From Oscillospiraceae bacterium (GTDB lineage Bacteria > Bacillota > Clostridia > Oscillospirales > Oscillospiraceae): DNA of 45,015 bases. The notes under the pieces were generated by a model that worked only from the letters and a program-made list of their open reading frames with translations, made no database searches and was not told the DNA's origin. The first letter of the stretch is position 1. Each line of letters opens with the position of its first letter. Location of the stretch: assembly GCA_020025715.1 (NCBI GenBank), contig JAHHRQ010000007.1, forward strand, positions 1 through 45,015, written 5' to 3'. Shown piece after piece: positions 1 through 7,458 of the stretch. The position numbers and the translations under genes were made by a program.

Positions 1-55
1 GGCAGCTATGTATTATTGTATTAACCACTTAGTACAGCAATACAGGAGGTGCAGA

Positions 56-439
56 GTGAACTGGAATTTCAGAAACGACCTTCCCATATACTCTCAGCTT
101 ATTGAGCAGATAAAGCTTGCAATCGTCTCCGGCGTTTATTCGCCCGGTGAACGGCTGAAGTCGGTGAGAGATATGGCGACGGATGCAGGGGTCAACCCCA
201 ACACTATGCAGAGAGCATTGCAGGAGCTGGAACGGGAGGGCATGGTTTACTCCCAGCGAACAGCCGGCCGCTTTGTTACGGAGGATTTAATGCTTATAAA
301 CAGTGCAAAAAAAGCTCTGGCAAAAAGCCAGATAAAGGACTTTATAGAGTCCATGACAAAACTCGGCTATCATCGGGATGAGATTGTCTCACTGCTTGAT
401 GAGAGCATGAAGGAGGAAAGCGAAGATGGCAATTCTTGA
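56..439 (+). CDS. GntR-family (YtrA-type) transcriptional repressor
   Basis: DNA-binding repressor of the short YtrA subfamily of GntR proteins, which normally controls a neighbouring ABC transporter and responds to cell-envelope stress. The winged helix-turn-helix fills about residues 10-75 (PIYSQLIEQIK, then PGERLKSVRDMA, VNPNTMQRALQELE and a wing ending GRFV); the roughly 50-residue tail is the short helical dimer domain of YtrA proteins, far smaller than in FadR or HutC types. I start it at the GTG at 56 because AGGAGGT at 44-50 lies 5 nt upstream; an ATG at 8 in the same frame lacks a ribosome site. Length is then 127 residues. It overlaps the ABC ATPase gene by 14 nt, so the three genes form one translationally coupled operon. 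The inducer is unknown. Confidence 0.9.
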   Translation: MNWNFRNDLPIYSQLIEQIKLAIVSGVYSPGERLKSVRDMATDAGVNPNTMQRALQELEREGMVYSQRTAGRFVTEDLMLINSAKKALAKSQIKDFIESMTKLGYHRDEIVSLLDESMKEESEDGNS

Positions 440-1121
440 ATGTAAAAGTCTCAGCATGAGCTACGGCAGCAAAAAGGCTCTGGATAATATCGACCTTAAA
501 ATCGAGCCGGGACGTGTAATAGGTCTGCTCGGCCCCAACGGCAGCGGCAAAACCACTCTCATTAAGCTTGCAAACGGTCTTTTGACTCCCACATCAGGAG
601 AGATACTCATAAACGGGGAAAAGCCGGGAGTAAACAGCAAAAAGCGTGTGTCCTATCTGTCTGATAAGCGCTACCTTGCCCCTTGGATGAGCGTAAAGCA
701 GCTGATGGACTTTTTCGGTGATTTCTATGAGGGTTTCAACCGGGAAAAGGCCATGGAAATGCTTGAGCGTCTGGGGCTTGACGAAAAGCAGAAAATTAAG
801 CAGATGTCAAAAGGCACCGTGGAAAAGGTGCAGCTCATTCTGGTTATGAGCAGAGAGGCTGACCTTTACCTGCTGGATGAGCCTATCGGCGGAGTTGACC
901 CGGCCACCAGAGATTATATTCTGGATACTATCATCAAAAACTACAACCCCACCGCCTCAGTCATTATCTCCACCCACCTTATTTCCGACGTGGAGCAGAT
1001 TCTGGACGACGTAATCTTTATAAACAGCGGTCACATAGAACTTATGGCTACCGTTGATGACATCCGTGAGCAGCACAACACCAGCGTTGACGGATATTTC
1101 AGGGAGGTATTCAAATGTTAG
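426..1121 (+). CDS. ABC transporter ATP-binding protein (YtrB-like)
   Basis: Cytoplasmic ATPase subunit that would power the membrane protein encoded next. Walker A is GPNGSGKTT at residues 36-44 and Walker B is LYLLDEP followed by a D-loop, IGGVDP; the H-loop is STHL. The signature motif is degenerate, MSKGTVEKVQL instead of LSGGQ, as is usual for ATPases paired with YtrA-type regulators. At 231 residues it is a single nucleotide-binding domain. AGGAGG lies just before the ATG, inside the end of the regulator gene. The stop overlaps the start of the next gene (ATG at 1115, stop at 1119-1121). Substrate unknown: such systems have been linked to antibiotic or envelope-stress sensing, but nothing here fixes that. 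Confidence 0.93.
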   Translation: MAILECKSLSMSYGSKKALDNIDLKIEPGRVIGLLGPNGSGKTTLIKLANGLLTPTSGEILINGEKPGVNSKKRVSYLSDKRYLAPWMSVKQLMDFFGDFYEGFNREKAMEMLERLGLDEKQKIKQMSKGTVEKVQLILVMSREADLYLLDEPIGGVDPATRDYILDTIIKNYNPTASVIISTHLISDVEQILDDVIFINSGHIELMATVDDIREQHNTSVDGYFREVFKC

Positions 1122-1936
1122 GAAAACTTATAAAGCACGAATTCAGGGCCACCGGACGCACCATGCTGCCGGTTCTGGGTGTAGTGCTTATTATGGCTCT
1201 GCTTGCAAACCTTTCTTCTCCCGGCTTTGAAGTCACCGATGTGACCATTATCCAGATACTTCTCGGTCTTTTGTTTGCTTTCCTTTTTATCGGCATAATT
1301 GCCGCAGGAGTTGTGGCGCTGGTGGTTATGATAAACAGGTTTTATAAAAACGTTCTGGGCGAAGAGGGCTACCTCACCATGACCCTGCCTGTCAGCACCC
1401 ACGCCATAATCTGGTCAAAGCTTATTGTCTCCTTTGTGTGGTTTGTTGCAACCGCCATTGTTGCGCTGATTGCCATGTTCCTCACCGTTGCAGGCATCGC
1501 ACGCATGGATTTATCATATATATTCAGTAATTTTCCCCCGCTCTCTGAGGTTCTTAATGATTTTTACACCTTCAGCGGCTTTAACAGCAGCACTATGCCA
1601 GTGTTTGTACTGGAAGCTGTTGCATACAGTTTTCTGTCCGCTCTTGTTATATGCCTGCACTTCTACGCGTCAATGGCAATCGGCCACGGCTTTAAAAACC
1701 GAAAGGTTCTTATGTCCGTCGTTTTCTTTATTGTGATAAGCTTCATTTTCCAGCTGCTTACCATTTATGTAAGTCCCCTTTTCAGTTTCGACTCCGACGG
1801 AATATACTATGAGGCTCAGCTCTGCACAGTGCTCACAAGACTTGTTCTCAGCGGTATGGCAATTCAGGGCGTTCAGGGAATTATTCTCTATTTCATCACC
1901 ATTTTCAACTTGAAAAACCGTCTGAATCTTGCATAA
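1115..1936 (+). CDS. ABC-2-like transporter membrane protein
   Basis: Integral membrane partner of the preceding ATPase, 273 residues with about six hydrophobic segments (for example residues 18-35, 45-72, 100-130 and three in the C-terminal half). An extracellular or loop region of about 45 residues lies near 130-175. No extracellular binding-protein gene is present, which argues for an exporter or a peptide/lipid-handling system, not an importer. The start at 1115 follows AGGGAGGT and overlaps the ATPase stop, so translation is coupled. The gene is followed at once by a hairpin terminator shared with the convergent mgtE. Family assignment rests on topology and context; no diagnostic motif was seen. 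Confidence 0.85.
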   Translation: MLGKLIKHEFRATGRTMLPVLGVVLIMALLANLSSPGFEVTDVTIIQILLGLLFAFLFIGIIAAGVVALVVMINRFYKNVLGEEGYLTMTLPVSTHAIIWSKLIVSFVWFVATAIVALIAMFLTVAGIARMDLSYIFSNFPPLSEVLNDFYTFSGFNSSTMPVFVLEAVAYSFLSALVICLHFYASMAIGHGFKNRKVLMSVVFFIVISFIFQLLTIYVSPLFSFDSDGIYYEAQLCTVLTRLVLSGMAIQGVQGIILYFITIFNLKNRLNLA

Positions 1937-1942
1937 ACAACA

Positions 1943-1976
1943 GAAAAAGCTGTACGAAACATCGTACAGCTTTTTT
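1943..1976. terminator. Bidirectional intrinsic terminator
   Basis: A stem of AAAAAGCTGTACGA and its complement TCGTACAGCTTTTT around a 5-nt loop, flanked by A-runs and T-runs on both sides. It can end the YtrA operon on the plus strand and mgtE on the minus strand. Confidence 0.9.
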
Positions 1977-1980
1977 CATA

Positions 1981-3411
1981 TTAAAAGTGCATTATATGCA
2001 GCAGGAAGAACCAGCTCAGACCATAGTAGCACAGAACCGCCACAAGGTCGTTTACCGTTGTTATAAGCGGGCCGGAGGCTACTGCCGGGTCAATTCCCAT
2101 TTTCTTAAACAGCATGGGGATAAGGGTGCCGCTGGCACCGGAAAAGAGCATCGCAAGCAGCAGAGAAATGCCGATGCAGCCGGAAACGGAAAAGGCAAAC
2201 ACCATGTCGGGCACCTTGGTAAAATAAATGAAAAGTCCCACCAGCACAACAGACATAGACCCTAAGATTACGCCGTTGCAAAGAGCAACTCTCATTTCTT
2301 TCCACAGTAATCCCAGCTTCTCTTTAAAGCTCAGCCCCTCGGAGCTGAGGACACGCACCGTAACTGCAAGGGACTGAGTTCCGGTGTTACCTGCCATATC
2401 AAGCACAAGAGACTGAAAGGCCATTATAATAGTAAGCTGAGACACTACTTTTTCGAATATGCCCACAACGCTTGAGACCACAAGACCGAGGCACAGCAGA
2501 ATAAGCAGCCACGGAAGTCTCTTTTTAAGGCTCCGTCCCAGAGGTTCTTCCAAATCCTCCTGTGCGGTAAGACCTGCCAGCATTGCGTAGTCCTCACCAA
2601 AAGCCTCATCCGCTGCCTCGATAACAGTCTGTGAAGTTATTACACCTAAAATTCTGTTGCTGTTATCCAGCACAGGCACAGAGCTTTCGGAATAATCCTT
2701 CAGATTTTCCAGACAGTCATCCACGCTCTCGTTTGCGTAGACATACGGGAAGGAGTTTATTATAAGCTCCTCCATGCTGTCACCCTGCCTTGCTGTAATA
2801 AGGTCTTTAAGGTCTATTGCGCCTACAAATATTCCGTCATTATCCGCAACAAAAAGTGTGGATATATTATCCTTCGCTGCCGCCTGAGAAATCAGAGAGC
2901 TCATGGCCTCCTTAATGCTCAGTCCCTCATGGATAAGGATGAAATTTGAAGTCATCATGCTTCCTATTTCGTCCTCGGCAAATGAGGATGTAATAGCTAT
3001 GCTGTTTCTTGCGTCAGTATTCAGAAGTTCCATTATAAAGGATCGTTTTTCTGAATTTAACTGCTTTAACAGTCTGACTGCGGAATCGGTTTCCATGCTC
3101 TCAATGACCTTGGGTACTTTTTCCAGATCAATTTCATTGAGATAGCCTGCCGCCTCGTCCTCCTCGCAGTGCTCCAGAATTCCGGAGAGCATATCCGCAT
3201 CCAGAACTCTGTAAAGCTTTTTCCTGTCGTTGAGACTGAGGCAGTCCAGTATTTCCGCAATGTCCTGTTCGTGGTAATCCTCCAGATGCGCTTTCATCAC
3301 CGGCGGGGCGGAATTACCGCGGATAAGAGAGATGATTTCTTCCCCGTATTCCGGCATTACTCTCTCTTTTTCAGGGGTCTTAAGCTCCTGAATTTTTTCT
3401 TTTTTCTTCAT
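1981..3411 (-). CDS. mgtE: Magnesium transporter MgtE
   Basis: Mg2+ channel/transporter of the inner membrane, 476 residues, close to the usual 450. In order: an MgtE N-domain of right-handed helical repeats (about 35-135), a pair of CBS domains (about 145-270) that sense cytosolic Mg2+, a connecting plug helix, and five membrane segments (about 300-475). Family marks include DMAGNTGTQSL in the first pore region and DPAVASGPLITT with a following D near the C-terminus, which holds the pore aspartate. The ATG at 3411 is preceded by GGGAGGTC. It is single-gene, ending in a terminator shared with the YtrA operon. Its transcript has a ~260-nt leader with an intrinsic terminator (separate entries), so regulation by transcription attenuation is likely. 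Confidence 0.96.
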   Translation of the reverse strand: MKKKEKIQELKTPEKERVMPEYGEEIISLIRGNSAPPVMKAHLEDYHEQDIAEILDCLSLNDRKKLYRVLDADMLSGILEHCEEDEAAGYLNEIDLEKVPKVIESMETDSAVRLLKQLNSEKRSFIMELLNTDARNSIAITSSFAEDEIGSMMTSNFILIHEGLSIKEAMSSLISQAAAKDNISTLFVADNDGIFVGAIDLKDLITARQGDSMEELIINSFPYVYANESVDDCLENLKDYSESSVPVLDNSNRILGVITSQTVIEAADEAFGEDYAMLAGLTAQEDLEEPLGRSLKKRLPWLLILLCLGLVVSSVVGIFEKVVSQLTIIMAFQSLVLDMAGNTGTQSLAVTVRVLSSEGLSFKEKLGLLWKEMRVALCNGVILGSMSVVLVGLFIYFTKVPDMVFAFSVSGCIGISLLLAMLFSGASGTLIPMLFKKMGIDPAVASGPLITTVNDLVAVLCYYGLSWFFLLHIMHF

Positions 3412-3457
3412 CTTTCCTGACCTCCCTTACAAAAATAATGGCAGTCGGAGAACAGGC

Positions 3458-3491
3458 AAAAAAAGCGCCGCGAAAAAAGTTTTCACGGCGC
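3458..3491 (-). terminator. Intrinsic terminator inside the mgtE leader
   Basis: On the minus strand a GCGCCGTGAAAA arm pairs with TTTTCGCGGCGC (one G-U pair) around a short loop and is followed by seven Ts. It lies after the mgtE promoter and 45 nt before the mgtE start, so it would stop mgtE transcription unless an alternative fold prevents it. Confidence 0.85.
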
Positions 3492-3671
3492 AGACGAAAG
3501 AATTCAAAAACAGCAAACTCAGGACATGGTCAGTTCAGACAATGCCCTAAGCACCCGGAAAGCACAGCGAATTTTTCCGGGTATTCAGTCTTGAGTTTTT
3601 CCGTCCTTTGCCGACTTCGTCCATGACCGTCACCGCATTCCACTATGCTCACCTCACTTATAATTTAGTAT
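3458..3671 (-). ncRNA. Structured 5' leader of mgtE, riboswitch-like, class not assigned
   Basis: About 210 nt separate the predicted transcription start (near 3671) from the end of the leader terminator. Besides the terminator hairpin it holds a strong ACCCGGAAA/TTTCCGGGT hairpin (near 3555-3580) and an enclosing AACTCA/TGAGTT pairing (near 3593-3598 and 3515-3520). A long leader with a terminator ahead of a Mg2+ transporter is what an M-box (ykoK) Mg2+ riboswitch looks like in Firmicutes. I could not match the conserved M-box core by eye, so the ligand class is left open. Confidence 0.5.
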
Positions 3672-3677
3672 GTGTTT

Positions 3678-3707
3678 ATTATAACACATAGTAATTGCTA
3701 ATGTAAA
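3678..3707 (-). promoter_or_regulatory. Sigma-A promoter for mgtE
   Basis: Minus strand TTTACA (-35, 3702-3707), 18-nt spacer, TATAAT (-10, 3678-3683). It sits directly after and slightly against the end of the upstream 82-residue gene, giving mgtE its own start near 3671. Confidence 0.8.
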
Positions 3708-3711
3708 TAGT

Positions 3712-3960
3712 TTATCCTTTAAGTCCTCTGGACTGGCGATCCATATCCTCAACAACAATGTCGTAAATCTCGCCCAGAGATGCACAGTATTCCAGAACCT
3801 TCCAAGGCTCGTTGGTATGGAAGTGAATCTTAATCAGATCGCTGTCACCGATAGCCAGCAGACAGTCGCCCTTAAAATGCTCTCTGAAATAGTCGTTTAT
3901 AACATCCTCGTCCAAGTCTTTGCCTTCAATAAGAAGCTGTGTATCGTATCTGAATTCCAT
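3712..3960 (-). CDS. Stand-alone FakA middle-domain-like protein (DAK2-associated)
   Basis: An 82-residue cytoplasmic protein that resembles only the end of the middle domain of FakA, the ATP-dependent fatty acid kinase (DAK2/DegV system): it has the LIKIHFHTNEPWKVLEYC block followed by GEIYDIVVEDMDRQ, where FakA has a KVHVHT...P..VL.YA..GE...I.IENMR.Q block. The HxH pair (H46, H48) that in FakA helps bind zinc is kept, while the preceding GYCTE motif is replaced (EFRYDTQ). There is no kinase domain and no DegV-like domain, so it cannot be a kinase by itself. Start ATG follows AAGGAGG. It has its own -10 and lies downstream of the dehydratase operon terminator. Genomes often label such proteins 'kinase to dihydroxyacetone kinase'; the function is unknown to me. 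Confidence 0.75.
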   Translation of the reverse strand: MEFRYDTQLLIEGKDLDEDVINDYFREHFKGDCLLAIGDSDLIKIHFHTNEPWKVLEYCASLGEIYDIVVEDMDRQSRGLKG

Positions 3961-3991
3961 TATTGGCCTCCTTAATAATTTCGGTGATTTG

Positions 3992-3997
3992 ATTATA
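3992..3997 (-). promoter_or_regulatory. Probable -10 element for the 82-residue FakA-like gene
   Basis: Minus strand TATAAT 32 nt before the start codon, with no good -35 at the usual distance. It lies between the dehydratase-operon terminator and the gene, so a separate transcript is plausible. Confidence 0.5.
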
Positions 3998-4043
3998 GCA
4001 CTCTAACTGCACGAAATTAAGAACAGTTTTTTAATTTTACATG

Positions 4044-4074
4044 AAAAAAGGAACGGCCTGAGCCGTTCCTTTTT
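4044..4074 (-). terminator. Terminator of the dehydratase operon
   Basis: A 12-13 bp stem (AAGGAACGGC with GCCGTTCCTT plus flanking A-T pairs) around a 4-nt CTGA loop, followed on the minus strand by six Ts. Confidence 0.9.
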
Positions 4075-4093
4075 CCCATATATCCGGGTTTAA

Positions 4094-4279
4094 TTAAACA
4101 ATTCTCTTGTCTCTCACCTGAGAGTCATAATGCTTATTAAGGAAAGGTCTTATCACATAATAGATAAGCTTATTTTCCAGATTGAACATATAGACAGTAA
4201 AGGTGACAATAAAACCTATAAGGCCTGCAATCAGCAGTTTGCCCAGAACCTTTGAGGTTATTTTTAATCCTTTTTTCAT
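4094..4279 (-). CDS. Small single-pass membrane protein
   Basis: A 61-residue protein with one hydrophobic segment at about residues 14-33 (LLIAGLIGFIVTFTVYMF) between a basic N-terminus (KKGLKITSK) and a basic, polar C-terminus. I do not recognise the family. It starts 17 nt after the dehydratase subunit gene and is the last gene before the operon terminator, so it is co-transcribed with the two enzyme subunits. The ribosome site is moderate (AAAGGCGG). It could anchor or accompany the enzyme at the membrane, but that is only suggested by position. Confidence 0.65.
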   Translation of the reverse strand: MKKGLKITSKVLGKLLIAGLIGFIVTFTVYMFNLENKLIYYVIRPFLNKHYDSQVRDKRIV

Positions 4280-4296
4280 ATAGTCTTCCGCCTTTC

Positions 4297-5904
4297 TCAG
4301 TATGCCTCAGAGTCGTCAAAGTCTACCAGAGTAGGATCGAGAGGTTCCTCATTAAGGACTATGGACATGTAGTTGCTGACGCACTTTCTCATATCGCGGC
4401 GAGGACATGCTCTGTAATCCTCAAGGTCATGCTCTATGAAGATGAAGTGGAGCCCCAGCTCTCTGGCCTGCTCTTCCATAACAGCATGGACGCCGTTCAT
4501 ACCCTTGCAGGCGATATTGTCGTTGAAGAGTATCATGTCGCAGTTGAAAGCCTTTGCCCAATCCCAAAGAGCGTTTACGTTCTCCCAGCCGCCGACGGCG
4601 TGGTGACGCATAACAGCCTTCTCGGACATACGGGCAAGATCCTTTATTGCCTGATCGGGGTCCTCAGTGCTTATCATGTTGTGGCCCATAGTGGAGTCCA
4701 TGTTAAGAACAAGAGTAATACCCCAGCAGTTCTGGCACCATGTGGGCATATCCGTGTAGTAAACAGCGGAGGGACCCCACATGAAAGCTCTGTGGCGGGT
4801 CTTGCCGCCGAAGGCTTTATACTTCTCATCGTAGCACTTACGCATGATTTTAATGACCTTGCGGTCGTTCTTTGTAAATCTGTGCTCAGTGCCGTTTGAT
4901 GCTGCCCACTCATAGAGCTTATACAGAGTCTCGCTGATACCGGAGAGAGGAGAATAAGGAGTCTTGAAGAACTCCCATTTTTCCATCTCGATGGTATTCT
5001 GCTCGTTAAGTTCCTTGGCGTATTTAAACAGGTTATCCCAGTCGTACTTAACACCGTACTGCTCTTCAACAAAGTTCACAGCGTCTTTAAGAACCTCAAC
5101 GGAGAATTCGTTGCCTTCCTTAGTGTTATGCTGCATGGCAAATGTCATGGGCATATCGGGCAGGTTTATACGGCGGCGCTGGAACATGGAAGTACATTCA
5201 CTGGCGTTGCAGGGCATATTGGTGGTAAGGAATGCCTTACCGAATATGGGGAATGCGTCATCAAAAGCTACGCCTGTCTCCACAGAGCAGCGGGAGCAAA
5301 CGTCGGCAGCAAGGCCGAAGGACTCAGACACATCTATGTAATGAGGGGGCAAATGCTGGTCAATATCGCAGATAATGAACTCAGGCAGAAGCTGGAGAGG
5401 AATACCGGTCAGCTCCTTGAAGCCCTTCATAAACAGAGGCGGAATAACTTCGTCCATAGGAACCATGGTATCGGAAATAGGTCCGCCGCCCAGACGCTTA
5501 TCGTTTGCAAGAACACGGCCGATAAGTCTTGTAAGGCTTGCAACTATCTGGTGCATATTCATATGAGCAATGCGGAGTTCTACTCCGCGATAGCCTTCAA
5601 AAAGTCTGTTTATGAAAATAAATGTACCGAGATAAGAACCCATCCAGCGGTATTCCCACATGCCTTTTACAACTCTTACCGGGTTTCTGCCCACCATAAG
5701 ACCCATGGAGCCCAGATTTTTGAGCCACTGGCTGTAATCGTACATTGTGTCTTTAACGCCGCGCCACTCACGGTACTTTTCAACACCGGTCTTGTCATAG
5801 TAACGGGAGCGCTGACCGCCGGTGCCGTGCTCTGCCTGCCAGATAGGGTCAAAGCGTTCAAGTTTTTTATCTATGGAAGCTATAAGCTTATCTGTTATTT
5901 TCAT
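4297..5904 (-). CDS. 2-hydroxyacyl-CoA dehydratase family protein, large subunit
   Basis: One of two paired subunits of the HGD-D (BcrC/BadD/HgdB) family, which bind an oxygen-sensitive [4Fe-4S] cluster and remove water from 2-hydroxyacyl-CoA (or reduce aromatic acyl-CoA) by a ketyl radical mechanism. At 535 residues it is longer than the usual 380-480. Family marks in the C-terminal half are RAFMWGP, TWCQNCWG, NDNIACKGMNG and EHDLEDYR; further cysteines (CSRCS, MPCNASECTS) lie in the middle and are candidates for cluster ligation. It starts 1 nt after the stop of the partner gene with GGGAGG upstream, so both are made together. Whether it is a dehydratase or a benzoyl-CoA-type reductase, and on which substrate, cannot be read from the sequence. 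Confidence 0.88.
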   Translation of the reverse strand: MKITDKLIASIDKKLERFDPIWQAEHGTGGQRSRYYDKTGVEKYREWRGVKDTMYDYSQWLKNLGSMGLMVGRNPVRVVKGMWEYRWMGSYLGTFIFINRLFEGYRGVELRIAHMNMHQIVASLTRLIGRVLANDKRLGGGPISDTMVPMDEVIPPLFMKGFKELTGIPLQLLPEFIICDIDQHLPPHYIDVSESFGLAADVCSRCSVETGVAFDDAFPIFGKAFLTTNMPCNASECTSMFQRRRINLPDMPMTFAMQHNTKEGNEFSVEVLKDAVNFVEEQYGVKYDWDNLFKYAKELNEQNTIEMEKWEFFKTPYSPLSGISETLYKLYEWAASNGTEHRFTKNDRKVIKIMRKCYDEKYKAFGGKTRHRAFMWGPSAVYYTDMPTWCQNCWGITLVLNMDSTMGHNMISTEDPDQAIKDLARMSEKAVMRHHAVGGWENVNALWDWAKAFNCDMILFNDNIACKGMNGVHAVMEEQARELGLHFIFIEHDLEDYRACPRRDMRKCVSNYMSIVLNEEPLDPTLVDFDDSEAY

Positions 5905-5905
5905 T

Positions 5906-7093
5906 TCATGCGCCTCCCTGAATGTTCTTAATTTCCAGAGACTCTATGAAGGCCTGGAAACGGGTGCGTAGCTGTCCCACTGAACCGAGAGCATATTCTT
6001 TCTCAATGGTGCAGCAGGGAATGTTCAGCTCGTTTATGAAGATATGGGAAGCCAATATCTTTTCGTAACTCCAGAACTCGCAGAACTTCATGTTTTCAAA
6101 GATAACGCCGTCTGCGCCGAACTCCTTAACAAGGTGTTCAACCTCGCGATGACGCTGGTCTATCTTCTCGCCGTCCATGAAGCGGGCGCACTGGCTCCAG
6201 TAGAGATAATGGCGGCAAATAGCATCAAAGGCGCTCTCGCCTTCTCTGATTTCTATCTGCTCTCTGCCGGGGAAGCTGCCGAAGCAATATCTGTCGGCTG
6301 CAACCATGGCGCCGCAAGTCTCTATAAGTTTTGTAAACTCCGGATCGTCAATCTCAGAACCCACTACAACAACCTTTGCTCTGAACGGGAACTCCGGCTC
6401 AGGCTCTCTGGTCTTGAGCTCTTCAAGGGTTTCCTTCAGATAGGGCAGAATGAGGTAATGGGGGCAGACCTCGCTCACAAGCTGGATAACGTGGAATTCA
6501 TAACCGGTGATGGGAGGATTGGGGAGTTTTCTGAAATTACCTATTTCGGTAATCACACGGCAAAGCTCATTGTGTTCCTCAATCGCCTGTCTCATTGCCT
6601 TATCGGAAACATCCACGCCCAAATTGTCTCTGAGAGGATTTACAAGGTTCTTCATAAGTTCTACCTTGTAATAGTTCAGGTTGGTTTTGTCGCCCTTCAT
6701 AGGGGGGTCCATAATGGTAACAAAGAATTTGTCATTCTTTACCGGGTGGAGCAGATCAAAATGCTCCTCCATACGTTCCATTGCAGCGCATGATTCTGCT
6801 CCGAACAGAGCGTTGAGATAGTTATAGCCACCCTCAATGGCTCTCTCAAGTATGGATCTGACATAAGGGCAGTTTCTTGTGGTCATATAATAGTTGGCCA
6901 CTTCGCTGGAACTGCAGCGGGGCGCGCGTAGGCGGCTGGAGAAGCAGCCGGGAAGATTCAGCAATACTTCGGGTATGTAGAAGCAGTTATACCCCAGTGC
7001 GTACTTGCCATCCTCCACAGCCTTTGTCACCAGTTCATTCTGAGCATCCTGCAGCAGGTTCTCAAAATAGATCAGATGCTTAAGGTCTTTCAA
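5906..7093 (-). CDS. 2-hydroxyacyl-CoA dehydratase family protein, small subunit
   Basis: Second HGD-D subunit, 395 residues, the typical size for HgdB/HadC/FldC-like proteins. Recognisable parts are the N-terminal SSRLRAPRCSS and TTRNCPYVRS region with cluster-type cysteines, the central VVVGSEIDDPEF nucleotide/CoA-fold strand, FENMKFCEFWSYE, and the hallmark end GQLRTRFQAFIESL. I place the start at TTG 7093: AAAGAGGTG ends 6 nt before it, whereas the GTG at 7102 overlaps that ribosome site. First gene of a three-gene operon with its own promoter. Activator ATPases of the HgdC/HadI/FldI type, needed to inject the electron, are not encoded nearby. Confidence 0.88.
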   Translation of the reverse strand: MKDLKHLIYFENLLQDAQNELVTKAVEDGKYALGYNCFYIPEVLLNLPGCFSSRLRAPRCSSSEVANYYMTTRNCPYVRSILERAIEGGYNYLNALFGAESCAAMERMEEHFDLLHPVKNDKFFVTIMDPPMKGDKTNLNYYKVELMKNLVNPLRDNLGVDVSDKAMRQAIEEHNELCRVITEIGNFRKLPNPPITGYEFHVIQLVSEVCPHYLILPYLKETLEELKTREPEPEFPFRAKVVVVGSEIDDPEFTKLIETCGAMVAADRYCFGSFPGREQIEIREGESAFDAICRHYLYWSQCARFMDGEKIDQRHREVEHLVKEFGADGVIFENMKFCEFWSYEKILASHIFINELNIPCCTIEKEYALGSVGQLRTRFQAFIESLEIKNIQGGA

Positions 7094-7167
7094 GCAATAC
7101 ACCTCTTTTTATAAATTCTTATGATAAATCCCCTTTGGGGTTACGCCCGTATTATATGATTGCTAAA

Positions 7168-7196
7168 ATGTTATCACATATATACTATATCGTCAA
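7168..7196 (-). promoter_or_regulatory. Promoter of the dehydratase operon
   Basis: Minus strand TTGACG (-35, 7191-7196), 17-nt spacer, TAACAT (-10, 7168-7173). A CCCC-AAA-GGGG mini-hairpin lies in the leader near 7129-7139. The rest of 7103-7376 is AT-rich intergenic sequence between two divergent genes, with no other feature I can support. Confidence 0.6.
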
Positions 7197-7376
7197 GGAC
7201 ACATCGTTGTCAGTGTCAAAATCGTGACCTTATTTTTCATATATTTTTTTCTTTTTTTGTCCTGTTTCACTTTATATATATTTAGCAAACTGGCAATTTT
7301 TCACTCATCAATGGTCTTCCTGACCCAATTTCTGATTTTTTTGCCGTAAATTTTATAAGAATTCACAACTCAGCTA

Positions 7377-7405
7377 TTGCACCTTTTCGAAAAAAATGGT
7401 AATCT
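7377..7405 (+). promoter_or_regulatory. Promoter of the P-loop gene
   Basis: TTGCAC (7377-7382), 17-nt spacer, TAATCT (7400-7405), 54 nt before the chosen ATG. Confidence 0.6.
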
Positions 7406-7458
7406 ACAACCAGAGATATTCATTACTCTTAAAGAACTCACAAAGGAGAGTGTCCATT

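Noticed and set aside
3458..3671. Firm assignment of the mgtE leader as an M-box riboswitch
   Set aside because: Position and architecture fit, but the conserved M-box core could not be matched by eye, so only an unassigned leader is reported.
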